A DNA stretch of 64,000 nt from the NCBI RefSeq assembly GCF_021462225.1, contig NC_061798.1:24467320-24531319 (forward strand), written 5' to 3'. Positions within the stretch are counted from its first letter, which is position 1; the number at the start of each line of letters is the position of its first letter. Position numbers and translations under genes: made by a program. The notes beneath the pieces were generated by a model, which did not search any database, was not told the origin of the DNA, and saw only the letters and a program-made list of their open reading frames with translations. The stretch comes from Girardinichthys multiradiatus (lineage: Eukaryota; Chordata; Actinopteri; Cyprinodontiformes; Goodeidae). This document shows positions 46,071 through 58,318 of this stretch, piece after piece.

Positions 46071-47444
46071 CACTCCACATTAAAAAATAAATAAACCCAA
46101 TCTCTCTAATACAGTAATATTCAGCTGACCATTCTATCTGAAACCATGTAAACATTTCAGAAATTACAACGTATTGTTTTAACTGATTATCAGTCTTTCA
46201 TACAGTTGAGCAGATTCATTAACTCTCTGAGTCAAAAAATGCTGGGTGTGTTTTAAAATTAAATTCACCCATGACTTAGTAGCCAGTAGAATGACCTTAT
46301 CAGTCTTAAATTGTTGTAGAGACGTTTTGCCATATTCCTTCATTCAATATTGCTTTAGTTAACTGGAGAGATATTTTGCCATCTTCTTTAAGTTAATATT
46401 GCTTTAGTTCATTGAACTTAGAAAATATTCATTTGAAACACAGCTCTTTTAATATCTGACACAGTATCTCAATACACAGTGTTGAGCTTTTAGGCACTGC
46501 AATACCTTTATTATTTCTCTGAGATTCTGCTATGATGTTACAAGTGTGATTGTTCATTCTTGTGATCCAATTTTGGTCAGGCTTCACTTGTTAAACAGAT
46601 GGATTCATATTAGGCACCAGTACAAATACCAGACACATGGATATGGCTTATGCAGATAAGATTATGGTTAACCTTAAGATTACAAGATGCCAAAGTCAAA
46701 ATTGCAGCAACCATTGCTGATGATCTTTGCTGATGTTATGTTAACACATCCATAAGTGTCCAATGCTACAAAGTTAAGGTCCTGATGTTGTTCTTCATCA
46801 TCAATGTCATTTCAGTGACATCTTAACTCGTCCTAAAGACAATTGTGTGTGCAAAGCTGCTATTTATTTAGCACAAAATGTGGTCAAGGCACATGGGATG
46901 AATGTCATATAAGCTATGAAAAGAGCACTGCATATAGTTTTCATGTAAATCTCCAGCTCTACAATTGAAAAAAGTCCTATCTGGGTATATCTAATGCCTT
47001 ATCTCTCATTTTTTAATTAAAGCATTGTTCAGATGATTTCTATTCGTGAAATACCCATTATTCTCAGTATACATGCACTATGTTGAATGGGAGTCCACCA
47101 AATGTGCCACACATACTTCAAAGACATCACAGGACTTAATGTTTCTCAAATTACCCTTAATTTTCCCATGTTTAGACCCATGTAATGCGTGTTTTTCAAA
47201 ATGGCAGCATATACAGCAAGATAGAAAATTTTATGACAGCAGCTTCACCTATTTAGTCTAGCACATGAATGCAGAGTAAAGTGTTTCATTCAGGACTCAG
47301 TACAGTCAGAATCAAAATACCAATTAGCATACTTTTATCTATACATTGTTCTTTGCTTATTCCATAACAGGTCTAGGATCAATGACTCCCTGACAAACAC
47401 ACCACAGTTTGTGGGACTGAAGGGCTGTGTGTCTAATCACATAG
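46071..47444. other. Intergenic DNA, nothing recognised
   Basis: No coding or repeat signal that I can name. Confidence 0.45.
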
Positions 47445-48132
47445 TGTTGTGACTATGAATCAGAAAATTTTATTTAATATTTAGTATTAATAATTTAATA
47501 TTTTATCAAATAATATTTCAGTCTGTTAAGGGTTGTCCTGTGAATACCAGCCTAGTAAGGCGGTGGTAATAGGACAAAATCAAAAGCGTGAGCCAAGCTA
47601 TGACATTATTGAACAGCAAAAACTCTGCACACACATGGAATAAATTCACACAATTTCTTAAAATACAAGAATTTATTAACAAAAATAAGTCAACTCAAAG
47701 TCAAACATATTTCAATCAACAAACTCTTTACTATGCTAAAACAATCCAACTAAACTACCAAGCAGAATTAAAGAATAACAACGACTAATGGGCTATGTAC
47801 AATATAAACAAGTTGATTAAAGATGATTGAAAATCATGACCGAAAGAGTGATGCAATATTATCATGCAATGTTTATGTTTGAGAACCAAGAGTTTGTCAG
47901 TTTGCCAGCAAAGAGACATTAGCATGCTGGGTCTCTCTCCCCACAGGGACCTGGACAGAGAAAGACTTGTGGGAGAAGTGGGTTTTACACGGGCAGTGGC
48001 ATCATGGGAAGTCCGCTGTTACACCCCCTTCGTCAGTTGCTGGAAGTCGGTTAAATGCAATTCATTTTGAAAGTTCCAGAAAAGTTTGTACTGGAGTTTT
48101 AATGTTGAAATCCATGGCTGTGGGTCCCAGCA
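47445..48132 (-). repeat. LTR-L copy, internally deleted
   Basis: Same start (TGTTGTGACTATGAATC) and end (GCTGTGGGTCCCAGCA) as the solo LTR at 27691-29569, but about 1.2 kb of the middle are missing. The join is after GTTTGAGAACCAAG near 47893. No clear target duplication was found. Confidence 0.8.
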
Positions 48133-48330
48133 GTAGTAAGCACCACAGGAGGACTGTACTCTCCCCATTGCTTTTCATTCTGTACACCTTAGACTTCCAG
48201 TACAAGACAGACTCCTATCACTACTGTAAGATAGACTGCTACAGGAGATCCTTCCTGGAATCCCCGTGATATCATGGGGCCACTAACAAAGCTGTTGTAC
48301 CACCTCCACCTCGTCCTTATTTTCCTATGT
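48133..48330 (+). pseudogene. LINE reverse transcriptase fragment
   Basis: Encodes a TVLSPLLFILYTLDFQ stretch on the plus strand, like the GxVLSPLLFxLYTND block of fish LINE reverse transcriptases; the rest is degenerate. It directly adjoins the LTR-L copy. Confidence 0.5.
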
Positions 48331-48549
48331 CAGCGCAGCGCACATTTGGGGGGCTAGCGCATGAAACTGTGGGTCTTTGAAACTCGATGGCCGGTATGAG
48401 ACTCTCCTACTTTGAAGAATCCTTGAATTTAAAGCTGACAATGATCTGGTGTTTGCGTACCCATCGATCTGTTGTTTGAGCACCTACTGTTCAGGTTAAA
48501 AAAGTATCAAGACAAGCTTGTCTTGAACCTTTCTTTCTGAGCTTCTGCT

Positions 48550-49260
48550 GAAAAGGAATGTTGGGACTTTTTTTAATAAGAAATCACATTAACCTACTAA
48601 CCTGCTTCCTGCTTATCTGCTCAGCTAATGTGAACAGACATTATTTTGAAGCTAATTATCTGTTTTGTGTTGTTTTAAAGATAAATTTTACTTAAGTAGT
48701 GGTTTTAAACACAGATCAGCTATAACGCACCCTCAACACTTATGAGTTTTGATCCTTGTATTAATGGCATTGTAAGGTACATTTTCGACTTTAAGAAAGC
48801 AATGGGGTTTCCTTTGTTAGCTGAAACTGCCAACATCTAACGCCAGTCAAATTAGAAGATACACATGTTCCGACGCCATTTATGAGTCCATAGGCTTCCT
48901 CGTCACTAGGTGATGGCAAATTAAAAATCATTTATCCAGAAAGGTCGTTAGGTTCCAATCTAGGAAATAATATTTCCCTAAATATTTATTTTACTAAACG
49001 TGATAGCTAATTAAACACCATTAAGAATCATTTATCCAGACAGGTTGTTGGTTCTTATTCAAGATAATATTTCCTTAAATATTATTTTAATATTTCCTTA
49101 AATATTATCATTCTAAATAAGGGCAACTAATTAAACAGCATTGATAATTAGTCATCCAGAAGGCTGGTTTTATTCAGCAAATAATCTTTTAAAAAATATT
49201 ATTTTATTAAAACAATGTTTTATCTGATCTTGCATTGTGATTGGTGGTTTGAAGGTGTTT
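48550..49260 (+). repeat. LTR-L middle fragment
   Basis: Collinear with the reversed 27691-29569 LTR from the TTTTAAACACAGA block to the ATCTGATCTTGCATTGTGA block. Contains the TATCCAGA tandem units at 48933, 49033 and 49153. Opposite orientation to 47445-48132. Confidence 0.7.
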
Positions 49261-49479
49261 GTGGCGGTAAAACGGCAACCTGGTGAAGCTAATCTGAACA
49301 GACCTGTACGCCTTGAGGGTATTCTATTTGTTCTGTTTTGTGGTTCGAAGTTGATACTAACTTAATTTTCAATGAGATGTTTTAAACACCAATGGTTCAG
49401 CAATGTGAGTTTGCTCCATGTTATGTGTTTGTCCTTAATCTCCTTGAACTAACCTGTTAAAAATAGGTATTAATATTGT

Positions 49480-50130
49480 TTAAAACATTCCACATGTTGT
49501 CTCTGCTAGCAGCTAACAAGCTCTGCTAATACCACAAGATAGATAGCTTTGTTTAAAACAGAGCATGTTTCATTCGCTCCTCAATTGCTAGATAATGCCC
49601 CATCAGCGCTTGTCTGCACATTAATATTTATATTATTGGTATTTTGAGCACATGTGAAATTACAAGGGTTGTTACACAAGCCATTTTTACTTTGATAACC
49701 AAAACCGCTAATGCAAGCACCAGCAAATATTTACACATGACTCATCGCCATTCTGTGAGAGTCCATAGATGTTCCTCTCCACCATTTTAGTAGTCTTTTA
49801 CTCCATGTCAAGGCTATTTAAAATAACTGCAAGATCAGTTGTCTAAGTGATTATTGATTTATAATTTGGCAAATAATTCCTTGAATATTATTTTTACTAA
49901 ATTATAGTGCCTGATTAAAAAAAAAATAAGAATCAATAATTTTAAAAGTTTAGAGACTTCTAAATTGGCAAATCATTCGTAAAAATATTATTTTATTAAA
50001 ATAAGGTTAACCTTACCTTCTGATTTTACATTGTGACTGGTTGTCTGAAGACCTGCCAATTAGTTTAACAACTAAATTGACCTCATTCCTAAATTCCTCA
50101 AGATAAACCTGGGTTCTTAAACCTAAATGT
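49480..50130 (+). repeat. Second LTR-L middle fragment
   Basis: Again collinear with the same LTR region (GCTAGCAGCTAAC; TTACATTGTGACTGGTTGTC; CTCAAGATAAACCTGGGTTC), more divergent. Same orientation as 48550-49260. Confidence 0.6.
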
Positions 50131-50223
50131 CCAAATTGAACTGCCATATAATTGCATTAATTTGATTGTATCTCTTGTTCCTTTACTTTTACATAGTTTA
50201 TTACTTTTTTTATTCCTTGATTT

Positions 50224-50591
50224 TGTCAAGTTCTGAGTTTGGATAGGACCAAAGTGCAGATAAGAGCTTGGCAGCCGCATAATTAAAGGAATCTCCATCT
50301 TTAATTAGCAATCTCGAGGAAGTAGCAAAACACAAAGAACTGATCAGGGAAATGAAACATGGCAGAACAGTGAGTAAATAAACAGAGGAACCAGCAGGGA
50401 ACAAAGAACACAGACCAACTAATATACAGGGAGAAAACAAAGGCAAGTAATCACAGGAACTAAGAACAGGTGTGACAAGCTGGCAGGGAGGCAGAGGGGA
50501 CAGGTGGAACTGATTAACAACACAGGGAAACCGAACTAAACAAAAGTTAACACAAAACACAAACCAAGTCCAAGGATGTCATATCATGACA
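50224..50591 (-). repeat. Solo Gypsy-type LTR with 5-bp target duplication
   Basis: 368 bp from TGTCAAGTTCTGAG to ATATCATGACA, flanked by GATTT at 50219-50223 and 50592-50596. On the minus strand it begins TGTCATGATATGACATCC and has a CACCTGT block, as fish Gypsy LTRs do. No primer site or internal part. Confidence 0.85.
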
Positions 50592-50763
50592 GATTTTGCT
50601 TGGTAGCTTAGTTTTATTGTTCTAGCCTAGTAAAGAGTTTAATAATATATATTTTTTTAACTTGGAGTTGAATTGTTTTTCTAAATTTTGAAGAGAAGTT
50701 GTTGTGAATATTTCCATATGAGTTTGCTGTTTTGAGCCAGTGCTCAAATCACTCTTTCATCTG

Positions 50764-52362
50764 CAGGTCCTTCTAAAAAAATTAGCATATTGTGATAAAG
50801 TTAATTATTTTCCATAATGTCATGATGAAAATTTAACATTCATATATTTTAGATTCATTGCACACTAACTGAAATATTTCAGGTCTTTTATTGTCTTAAT
50901 AGGGATGATTGTGGCATACAGCTTATGAAAACCCAAAATTCCTATCTCACAAAATTAGCATATTTATAAAAGAAAAGTGTTTTTAATACAAAAAACGTCA
51001 ACCTTCAAATAATCATGTACAGTTATGCACTCAATACTTGGTCGGGAATCCTTTTGCAGAAATGACTGCTTCAATGCGGCGTGGCATGGAGGCAATCAGC
51101 CTGTGGCACTGCTGAGGTCTTATGGAGGCCCAAGATGCTTCTATAGCGGCCTTTAGCTCATCCAGAGTGTTGGGTCTTGAGTCTCTCAACGTTCTCTTCA
51201 CAATATCCCACAGATTCTCTATGGGGTTCAGGTCAGGAGAGTTGGCAGGCCAATTGAGCACAGTGATACCATGGTCAGTAAACCATTTACCAGTGGTTTT
51301 GGCACTGTGAGCAGGTGCCAGGTCGTGCTGAAAAATGAAATCTTCATCTCCATAAAGCTTTTCAGCAGATGGAAGCATGAAGTGCTCCAAAATCTCCTGA
51401 TATCTAGCTGCATTGACCCTGCCCTTGATAAAACACAGTGGACCAACACCAGCAGCTGACACGGCACCCCAGACCATCACTGACTGTGGGTACTTGACAC
51501 TGGACTTCTGGCATTTTGGCATTTCCTTCTCCCCAGTCTTCCTCCAGACTCTGGCACCTTGATTTCCGAATGACATGCAGAATTTGCTTTCATCCGAAAA
51601 AAGTACTTTGGACCACTGAACAACAGTCCAGTGCTGCTTCTCTGTAGCCCAGGTCAGGCGCTTCTGCCGCTATTTCTGCTTCAAAAGTGGCTTGACCTGG
51701 GGAATGCGGCACCTGTAGCCCATTTCCTGCACACGCCTGTGCACGGTGGCTCTGTATGTTTCTACTCCAGACTCAGTCCACTGCTTCCGCAGGTCCCCAA
51801 GGTCTGGAATCGGCCCTTCTCCACAATCTTCCTCAGGGTCCGGTCACCTCTTCTCGTTGTGCAGCGTTTTCTGCCACACTTTTTCCTTCCCACAGACTTC
51901 CCACTGAGGTGCCTTGTTACAGCACTCTGGGAACAGCCTATTCGTTCAGAAATGTCTTTCTGTGTCTTACCCTCTTGCTTGAGGGTGTCAATAGTGGCCT
52001 TCTGGACAGCAGTCAGGTCGGCAGTCTTACCCATGATTGGGGTTTTGAGTGATGAACCAGGCTGGGAGTTTTAAAGGCCTCAGAAATTTTTTGCAGGTGT
52101 TTAGAGTTAACTCATTGATTCAGATGATTAGGTTCATAGCTTGTTTAGAGACCCTTTTAATGAAATGCTAATTTTGTGAGATAGGAATTTTGGGTTTTCA
52201 TGAGCTGTATGCCAAAATCATCCGTATTAAGACAATAAAAGACCTGAAATATTTCAGTTAGTGTGCAATGAATCTAAAATACATGAATGTTAAATTTTTA
52301 TCATGACATTATGGAAAATAATGAACTTTATCACAATATGCCAATTTTTTGAGAAGGATCTG
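50764..52362 (-). mobile_element. Tc1-A copy 4
   Basis: 1599 bp with CAGGTCC on the left and GGATCTG on the right. The right TA is at 52363-52364; the left TA has decayed to TG. More diverged than copies 2 and 3. Confidence 0.93.
51031..52034 (-). pseudogene. Tc1-A transposase, frameshift plus stop
   Basis: Starts MGKTADLTAVQK at 52034 and ends GFPTKY at 51031. One C is missing from a C-run near 51796, shifting the frame after RFQTLG, and a TAG at 51670-51672 replaces a Gln codon. The catalytic blocks (SDES, HDLAPAHSA, NPIENLWD) are present. It does not have the five-base deletion of copies 2 and 3, so it belongs to a different lineage of the family. Confidence 0.92.
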
Positions 52363-52365
52363 TAT

Positions 52366-52430
52366 GGTTTTAATACCACCATCATACTGGGCTGGTATCC
52401 ACAGGACAATACTTAACAGACCAAAAGGTC
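52366..52430 (+). repeat. LTR-L fragment
   Basis: TACTGGGCTGGTATCCACAG with flanking sequence matches the reversed start region of the LTR at 27691-29569. It lies between Tc1-A copy 4 and the SINE tail. Confidence 0.7.
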
Positions 52431-52558
52431 AGTCAGTAAGTCATTTTCTACCACTTATTCCATAGTGGGTTGCGGGGAAGCTGGTGCCTATCTCCGGCAG
52501 TCTACGAGCAAGAGGTGGGGGTACATCCTGGACAGGCCGCCAGTCCATCGTAGGGCAG
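52428..52558 (-). mobile_element. SINE 3' part, truncated
   Basis: Matches the left part of the SINE at 22366-22745 (GTCAGTCAGT tail; CCATAGTGGGT; GCTGGTGCCTATCTCC; CCTGGACAGG). The tRNA-like head is missing. Confidence 0.8.
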
Positions 52559-52992
52559 ACTAAGAGGTATTTAATTTAATATTAAATAACTTAAGCATTT
52601 TATTGCCACACTTAATTTTTATGTCTTCTTAACTTGCTTCATTTTGGAATATTTGAGTAACTTTTTCTGCTCTTATTTTTGAGAGACAAGTCAGAAACTT
52701 AATCATGATATTCAGGTATTGAGCATTCCCAATACAAAAATAATTAATTATTTTCCCTCCAATACCATGTGTCTCAGTCTGCCCTACACAAGAGGTCAGC
52801 GAAATTGGACTAATGTTGAGCACCCAATGGATGCATTTGATACTGTCAAGGACAATTTGGTCCTAGTACAGGGTGTGCGAAGAGCATGTCATCCTGATTT
52901 AGGTGTAGTTTGATGGACTACCAACATCAGCTAGAGTCCTTCTCAATTGGCTGTGACTGAATCTGGCTGTAGAATGCAGAGATTATCATTAT

Positions 52993-52994
<2 letters not shown>
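52559..52994. other. Intergenic DNA, nothing recognised
   Basis: No coding or repeat signal that I can name. Confidence 0.45.

Positions 52995-53026
<32 letters not shown>
52995..53026. repeat. (CA)n microsatellite
   Basis: About 16 CA units. Confidence 0.95.
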
Positions 53027-53028
<2 letters not shown>

Positions 53029-55180
53029 ACATCTGCAGAGTTGATATGAGCATGTATCTACATAAAAAAAAACATAAATGTGAGCATGAAAAACAGAAAC
53101 ATAATCTAATAAATATGCACATGAACAAAGTCCAGAGCTTCACACACATGCACATACATGCAAGCACATATGTGTGGACAGCTTGTCTAATTCAATCAAG
53201 CTGCTGAGTTACAGGGTCTTTGTGACATCAAAGAAAGAAAAACACTGGGAGAGGTGCCCTAACATTTTACGACATTACACTGAAACATCTACACACCACA
53301 GAAATCAATGAGGCATCAAAAAATTCAGAACATCACACTAAGATATAGCCAAGAGATGGCTCATCTGTTGTTGAGGAGAGTGCAACTGTGGACTGCCAGA
53401 GTTAAGCAATTTATTTTAGTGCATTCCTATGAAAATCTGCAAATAAACGTGGATTCAGCCTGATTAGAACTAAGTACTCACATTTTGATGCTTACATACA
53501 TGAAAACATTAGTGTCAGCCTCTTTTGTTAATTTCATTATTCCTAAACATATTTTTATTATGGGTTTCCTTTTGACTTTACAGCACCTTGCAAATGTATT
53601 TATTCCCCTACGGCTTTTTCAAGTGTAACATAAAAAAATAAATAAAAATTGCAAAAAGATATATATATAATACTTTGTTAAACCATATTTTCCTATAATT
53701 ACAACTGCAAGTCTTTTGAGGTTTCTAGACCAGCTTTGCACATAGCGTATAGCAGCTAAATGTCTCCCCATCTTTGAACACCAGTTTTTAATTCTGGTCA
53801 CAAATTCTTATTTGTATTTAGGTCCATATTTTAATGTTGATCCAATTTTGGTCAATATATAAATAAATAAATGACTGGCTCATTCTGAAACATCACTATG
53901 TTTTTATCTAAAATATCCCATCATAGCTCGGGGGTTATGTATTAAGTTAATGTGATCCTGCACTGATCTCAATTTTTGTTTTCAGTCGTAAACAGGTTTT
54001 CTGTAGAGCCGTATTCCGCTGTGTCCGTTTTAGCTTTATCAATTTATCTACTAACCTTGACTAGTTCCCCTGCTCATGTGGAAGAAACATATTTGCACAG
54101 CTTCATGCAGCCACCACAATGTATCATGTATCATGTCTGTAAGGGGCATTACTACATCAGGTCTCAAGTCTGTGAGGAACAAGTCCAAGTTAAGTCGCAG
54201 GTCATTTGCCCAAATTCATAATCAAGCTTCAAGTCTCTAATGAAGAAATTATTTTCTCATGAAATCCACAACATCTAGTGCACCTCTAACACTACATCGC
54301 TGTAGGTTAGGAATCCAAACCTGTACTGTTTGTCCTTAGGCCAAGATTACTACATGAGCATATGTCAGTTATGTTTCAGTCTTTGAATATTTATCAGTAG
54401 TTATCTTTAAATCATTTAACAATTATACTCCAAATATTATTTTGAAAACTGATCAAATGTAATGCGTTCTCAACTGGAAATATAAACAGCCATTTATGCT
54501 CTAAGAAAAATAATACAATGATTAAAACCTGTTAATGTTGAATTTCTGAATGAATACATTTTTATTTTGTCTTTACAATGACTTAGTTAAGACCTCTTTC
54601 TTCCTGTTTATTCCTGTCTTCGTTTTGTATACTCATTCACTATATATATATACTGCACTGAATAAGGTTTGGAGGGTTTTCTTCAGAAGCCTGTTGGTCA
54701 CATACTGGCTGCCTTTCACTCTTCATTACATAAGACAAAAACTGTTACTAAGACTCGAGTCTCAGACTGGGAGTCCAAGTCAAGTTTTAAGTCTTGAATG
54801 CACAAGCCTAAGTTGAGTATGAAGTTTTTTTATTTTTTATTGTGAGACTTATGTGTGATTCGAGTCGCAGTCTAAAACCTAAGTCGCCAAGTCTGAATAA
54901 GCTTCTATAATAAATATTCCCCCTTGCCCAGCTTACCAGTTTAGGTCTGGAGTATGCAACCTTTACAATTATAGAGCCAATTTTGCACTTACTTCCCCTA
55001 GTTAAAAGCCCCAAATTTTGCATGACCTTTTTAAAAAAGACAACTTTTAATTTTCATACAAATCCCCTTCAGGGAATGTGTTGTCATTTTTAAGGAACCA
55101 CAATTTTATTTAGATTTTTAGATTTTTTCTGACAAGGATCTTTACTCATATCTTTAAAAAGTCTGTGGAGCTTTGTGAGG
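53027..55180. other. Intergenic DNA with degenerate AAGTC-rich stretches
   Basis: At 54150-54240 and 54740-54905 the motif AAGTC/AAGTCT recurs many times in loose spacing (GTCTCAAGTCTG; AAGTCGCCAAGTC), a degenerate repeat also known from other fish genomes. No coding frame. Confidence 0.4.
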
Positions 55181-55189
55181 TCCCCTCCT

Positions 55190-55870
55190 TTTCCCAAGAA
55201 ATGCAACATTTCAGGATTAAATGATCATAGGCCTGTTGCTCTGCCTTTGGTGGTCATGAAATCCTTTGAGCATCTGGTGCTAAGGCATCTAAAATTTGCA
55301 GATGACACCACTTTAAGGACTAATCCAGGACAGTGACGAGTCTGCATACAGACAGTAGGTGGATTTGCTAGTCCACTGGTGCACTCAGAACCGCATGCAG
55401 CTAAACCCGCTAAAGACAGTGAAGATGACAGTGACTTCCAGGGAACTGCCCTCACTATCCTCAACACTGTGTAGACTTTGGATCACTTCTGGTTCCTAGG
55501 AACCACAATTTCACAAGACCTGAGATGATCCTCACACATCGACACTGTTCAAAAGAAGGCCCAACAGAGACTGTACTTCCTGTGGCATCTCAAGAGGTAC
55601 ATCCTTCCACAGGAGCTGCTGGTCATCTTCTACATTGCCATCATTCAGTCTGTTCAGTCTGTGCACATCCATCAATGTGTGTGTTGGCTTATGTACAAAA
55701 CAGAACAGGTTCAAACTGCAATGAACACTTAAGTTTGCAGCGAGGATCATCAGGGCCCTAAATCCAGGACTTGTACAGGTCTAGGGTCAGAAAAAAACAC
55801 AACATACATCTCTGTCAACCCCACACATCCTGGTCACAGGTTGTTTAGACTTTCAGCTCCAGGTCGGCAC
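55190..55870 (+). pseudogene. LINE reverse transcriptase remnant with internal deletion
   Basis: On the plus strand [20 protein letters not shown] (start of the reverse transcriptase core) is joined to KFADDTT (catalytic block, near 55297), so the middle of the domain is lost. Further on come CMQLNPLKTVKM, AQQRLYFLWHLKRY and LPQELLVIFYIAIIQS, the usual C-terminal blocks of a common fish LINE. Stops and shifts break the frame. Confidence 0.75.
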
Positions 55871-55899
55871 TACACAGCACTAATGGCCAAAACCGCCCT

Positions 55900-56165
55900 T
55901 ACTTTGGACCTGAAATGATCCTAACATAAATACTGTTTGGAAGAAAGCTCAACAGAGACTGTCCCTTCTATGGCACTTCAGGAAGTACAACCTTCCACAG
56001 GAGCTGCTAATCATATTCTATACCAGAGTGGATAATTAGGGCTGACCTTCCCTCCATTCATAACTTGTACAAGTCTAGGATCAGGAAAAGGGCAACTAAC
56101 ATACTTGCCAACCCCGCACATCCTGGACACAAATCGTTTAGACTTTTACCTTCAGGTCAAACAAT
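55900..56165 (+). pseudogene. Second LINE C-terminal fragment
   Basis: Repeats the C-terminal part of the unit before it (CAACAGAGACTGT; CCACAGGAGCTGCT; CACATCCTGGACAC against CACATCCTGGTCAC). It is a diverged tandem copy of the last about 260 bp. Confidence 0.65.
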
Positions 56166-56542
56166 AAACGGACAAGCAGGATAGGCTTAGCATGATCCAC
56201 AAAACAAGAAATTAGCATAATCTGAGAATGTTTCCGCAGGGAATAAACAGGACAGGTGTGTATATATGGAGTTTGACCAGGTGAAACAAGAAGACAGATT
56301 AACTAGGTGCAGGTGAACCGGATAACGTTAATTAACAGACAAAACAAAACGTGGCTGGAAAAAAAACAGAGACTCTTGAATACAAACAAACAAAAACTAA
56401 AGCATGACCAGAACCAAAAACCAAACTTGACAAAACACGAACAAGACTAAAACATGACCAGAAAAATAAACAGAAACATGATTCAAAACTTGAACTGTGA
56501 ATAAGACCCACAAAAACTCCAAAACACCCACAAATCATAACA
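56166..56542 (-). repeat. Gypsy/ERV-type LTR, related to 1-416
   Basis: The right end CAAATCATAACA and the phrases AACTAAAGCATGACCAG match the repeat at 1-416. A minus-strand TATATA box sits near 56261 and the CACCTG block nearby. The left end is uncertain. No target duplication found. Confidence 0.6.
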
Positions 56543-56570
56543 CATTAATTTTGTGTGTGCAGAGTGTGTA

Positions 56571-56815
56571 CAACAAAACTCTGCACATACATGGAATTAA
56601 TTCACACAATTTCTTAAAATACAAGAATTAACAAAAATAAGTCAACTCAAACATATTTCAATCAACAATGTCGGAGCTTGGCTCATCCCTTTCAATTTTT
56701 TCCTAATACCACCGCCTTATTGGGCTGGTATTCAGCGGACAACCCTTAACAGACCGAAATATTATTTAATAAAATATTAATATTAATTAATATATTCATA
56801 ATTACAACAGTAAGC
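56571..56815. repeat. Fold-back of two LTR-L pieces
   Basis: 56571-56668 matches the LTR-L orientation of 47625-47720, while 56669-56815 is the adjoining LTR-L part in the opposite orientation (AGCTTGGCTCATCCC; GGTTGTCC-type; ATTCATAATTACAACA). The join is at about 56668/56669. Confidence 0.75.
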
Positions 56816-57086
56816 TGAGGTAAATCATCCAAGTAATTACCAGACCAGGTAGGAGGCAGAACCACGACGGGTCTTCAGGACAGGATCTCACAACAGCACC
56901 ACTTGAAGTGAGCTATCAATCTGACACCACCTCCATGGTCTCAGCTGCTTAAGAGATCTTCTTTAATTGCTCCTAATGATCTCCAGCAATGTGCTGCAGC
57001 GCCTGCCTGTCGCACCACTGTGGAAGAAGCAGGAACAACACTTCACACAAACAAAACCCACCTGTACTTAGATCCGTGGCCTGACA
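56816..57086 (-). repeat. 3' LTR of Gypsy element A (partial)
   Basis: On the minus strand it begins TGTCAGGCCACGG right after the purine tract at 57087-57100. It is cut by the LTR-L fold-back at 56815. No 5' LTR partner in the window. Confidence 0.65.
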
Positions 57087-57100
57087 TCACTCCCCCCTTA
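57087..57100 (-). promoter_or_regulatory. Polypurine tract of Gypsy element A
   Basis: Minus strand TAAGGGGGGAGTGA directly before the LTR start TGTCAGG. In Gypsy elements this primes plus-strand DNA synthesis. Confidence 0.7.
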
Positions 57101-57175
57101 ATGGTTGCCTCCTGGCGGCCGATTGGAGGTAGAAGGAGTTGAAGCCTCAAACTCAGTGATGAGTGAGATCAAGGA

Positions 57176-58318
57176 TTAACCTTCTAGGCACCCAGTGGCG
57201 CTCCTCAGGGCCATAGCTTTCCTGGTCGACCAGATACAGCATCCCGCGACCGCTTCGATGGGACGCCACATCCTGCAGACATCATAGGCCGGATGGCCGT
57301 TGATGTCCCCGGCGGATGGAGGGGGTCTGGCTGGAGGGCACAGAGGATTGGTAAAGACAGGGTTGACCTGGGAGACATGGAAGGTTGGGTGGACACGGAG
57401 GTGAGACAGGAGTTTGAGGCTCACAGCCGATAGACTGATGACCTTCTTGATGGGGAAAGGACCAATAAACCTAGGAACCAACTTCTTGGAGAAAACCTTA
57501 CGTGGAAAGTTGTGAGTGGAGAGCCAAACCTTCTGTCCAGGTGCATAGGTGGGAGCCAGTATCCTTCTCTCATCCGCATACTTTGGCAGTCGGTGAAGTG
57601 TGTTCTGATAGATGGAAGAACTGGCTCGGGACAGGATAAGGGAAGGAGAGACAGCTGATACCCTAGCAATGTCTCAAAAGGCGACATAACTGCGGCAGCA
57701 GAAATATGGGTGTTGTGAGCGTACTTGGCCCACATGAGATGTTTGCTTTAGGATTGTGGGTTGTTGGTATACAAGCATCTTAGGGTGTTCTCCATCTCTT
57801 GGTTTAAGCGCTCACATTGGCTGTTTGTCTGAGGGTGAAAACCGGATGACAGTCCAAATTGCGCTCCTAATACTGAACAGAAATCTTTTCATATCTGTGA
57901 GATAAATTTGGGCCCTTTGTCGGAAACGATTTCAGATGGTAATCCATGAATCCTGATAATGTGTTGACAGAGTAATTTTCCAATCACAGAAGCAGATGGA
58001 AGTTTAGTCAAAGCAATAAGATGACATGCCTTAGAAAATTGATCAATTATAGACAGAATCACAGTTATTTTGTGTGAAGGAGGCAGACCAGTAACAAAGT
58101 CCAAGACAATGTGTGACCAGGGTCGACTAGGGATGGACAGGGGCTGAAGGAGTCCGGCTGGAGGTTGATGAGAGTTCTTGCTGTGGGCACAGATGGAGCA
58201 GGCGTTGATGTAACTGACCACATCCTTGTTGAGGGTCGGTCACCAAAAATAAAAAAAAGAAGGCACATGGGTGTAGCTTTCCATCTGCAGCTCCTTTCTG
58301 TGTCAGGACTGCTCCAAC
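57176..58318 (-). pseudogene. Gypsy element A: end of RNase H, integrase, C-terminal part
   Basis: Integrase inserts element DNA into the genome. On the minus strand, after an RNase H block (VGAVLTQKGAADGKLHPCAF, near 58318-58255), the frames show an HHCC-type piece (CSICAHSKNSHQPPAG), the core with FVTGLPPSHKITVILSIIDQ and LPSEIVSDKGPKFISQI, then, in other frames, FETLLGYQ, a FIGPFPIKKVIS block and [10 protein letters not shown], and finally a chromodomain-like tail (HPAYDV). At least three frame breaks occur between 57421 and 57890. Most of RNase H between 58255 and 58221 is missing. This type matches fish chromoviruses; the exact family was not determined. Confidence 0.82.

Noticed and set aside
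47445..48137. Target duplication around the short LTR-L copy
   Set aside because: Flanks CATAG and GTAGT share only the core TAG; not enough to claim a 5-bp duplication.
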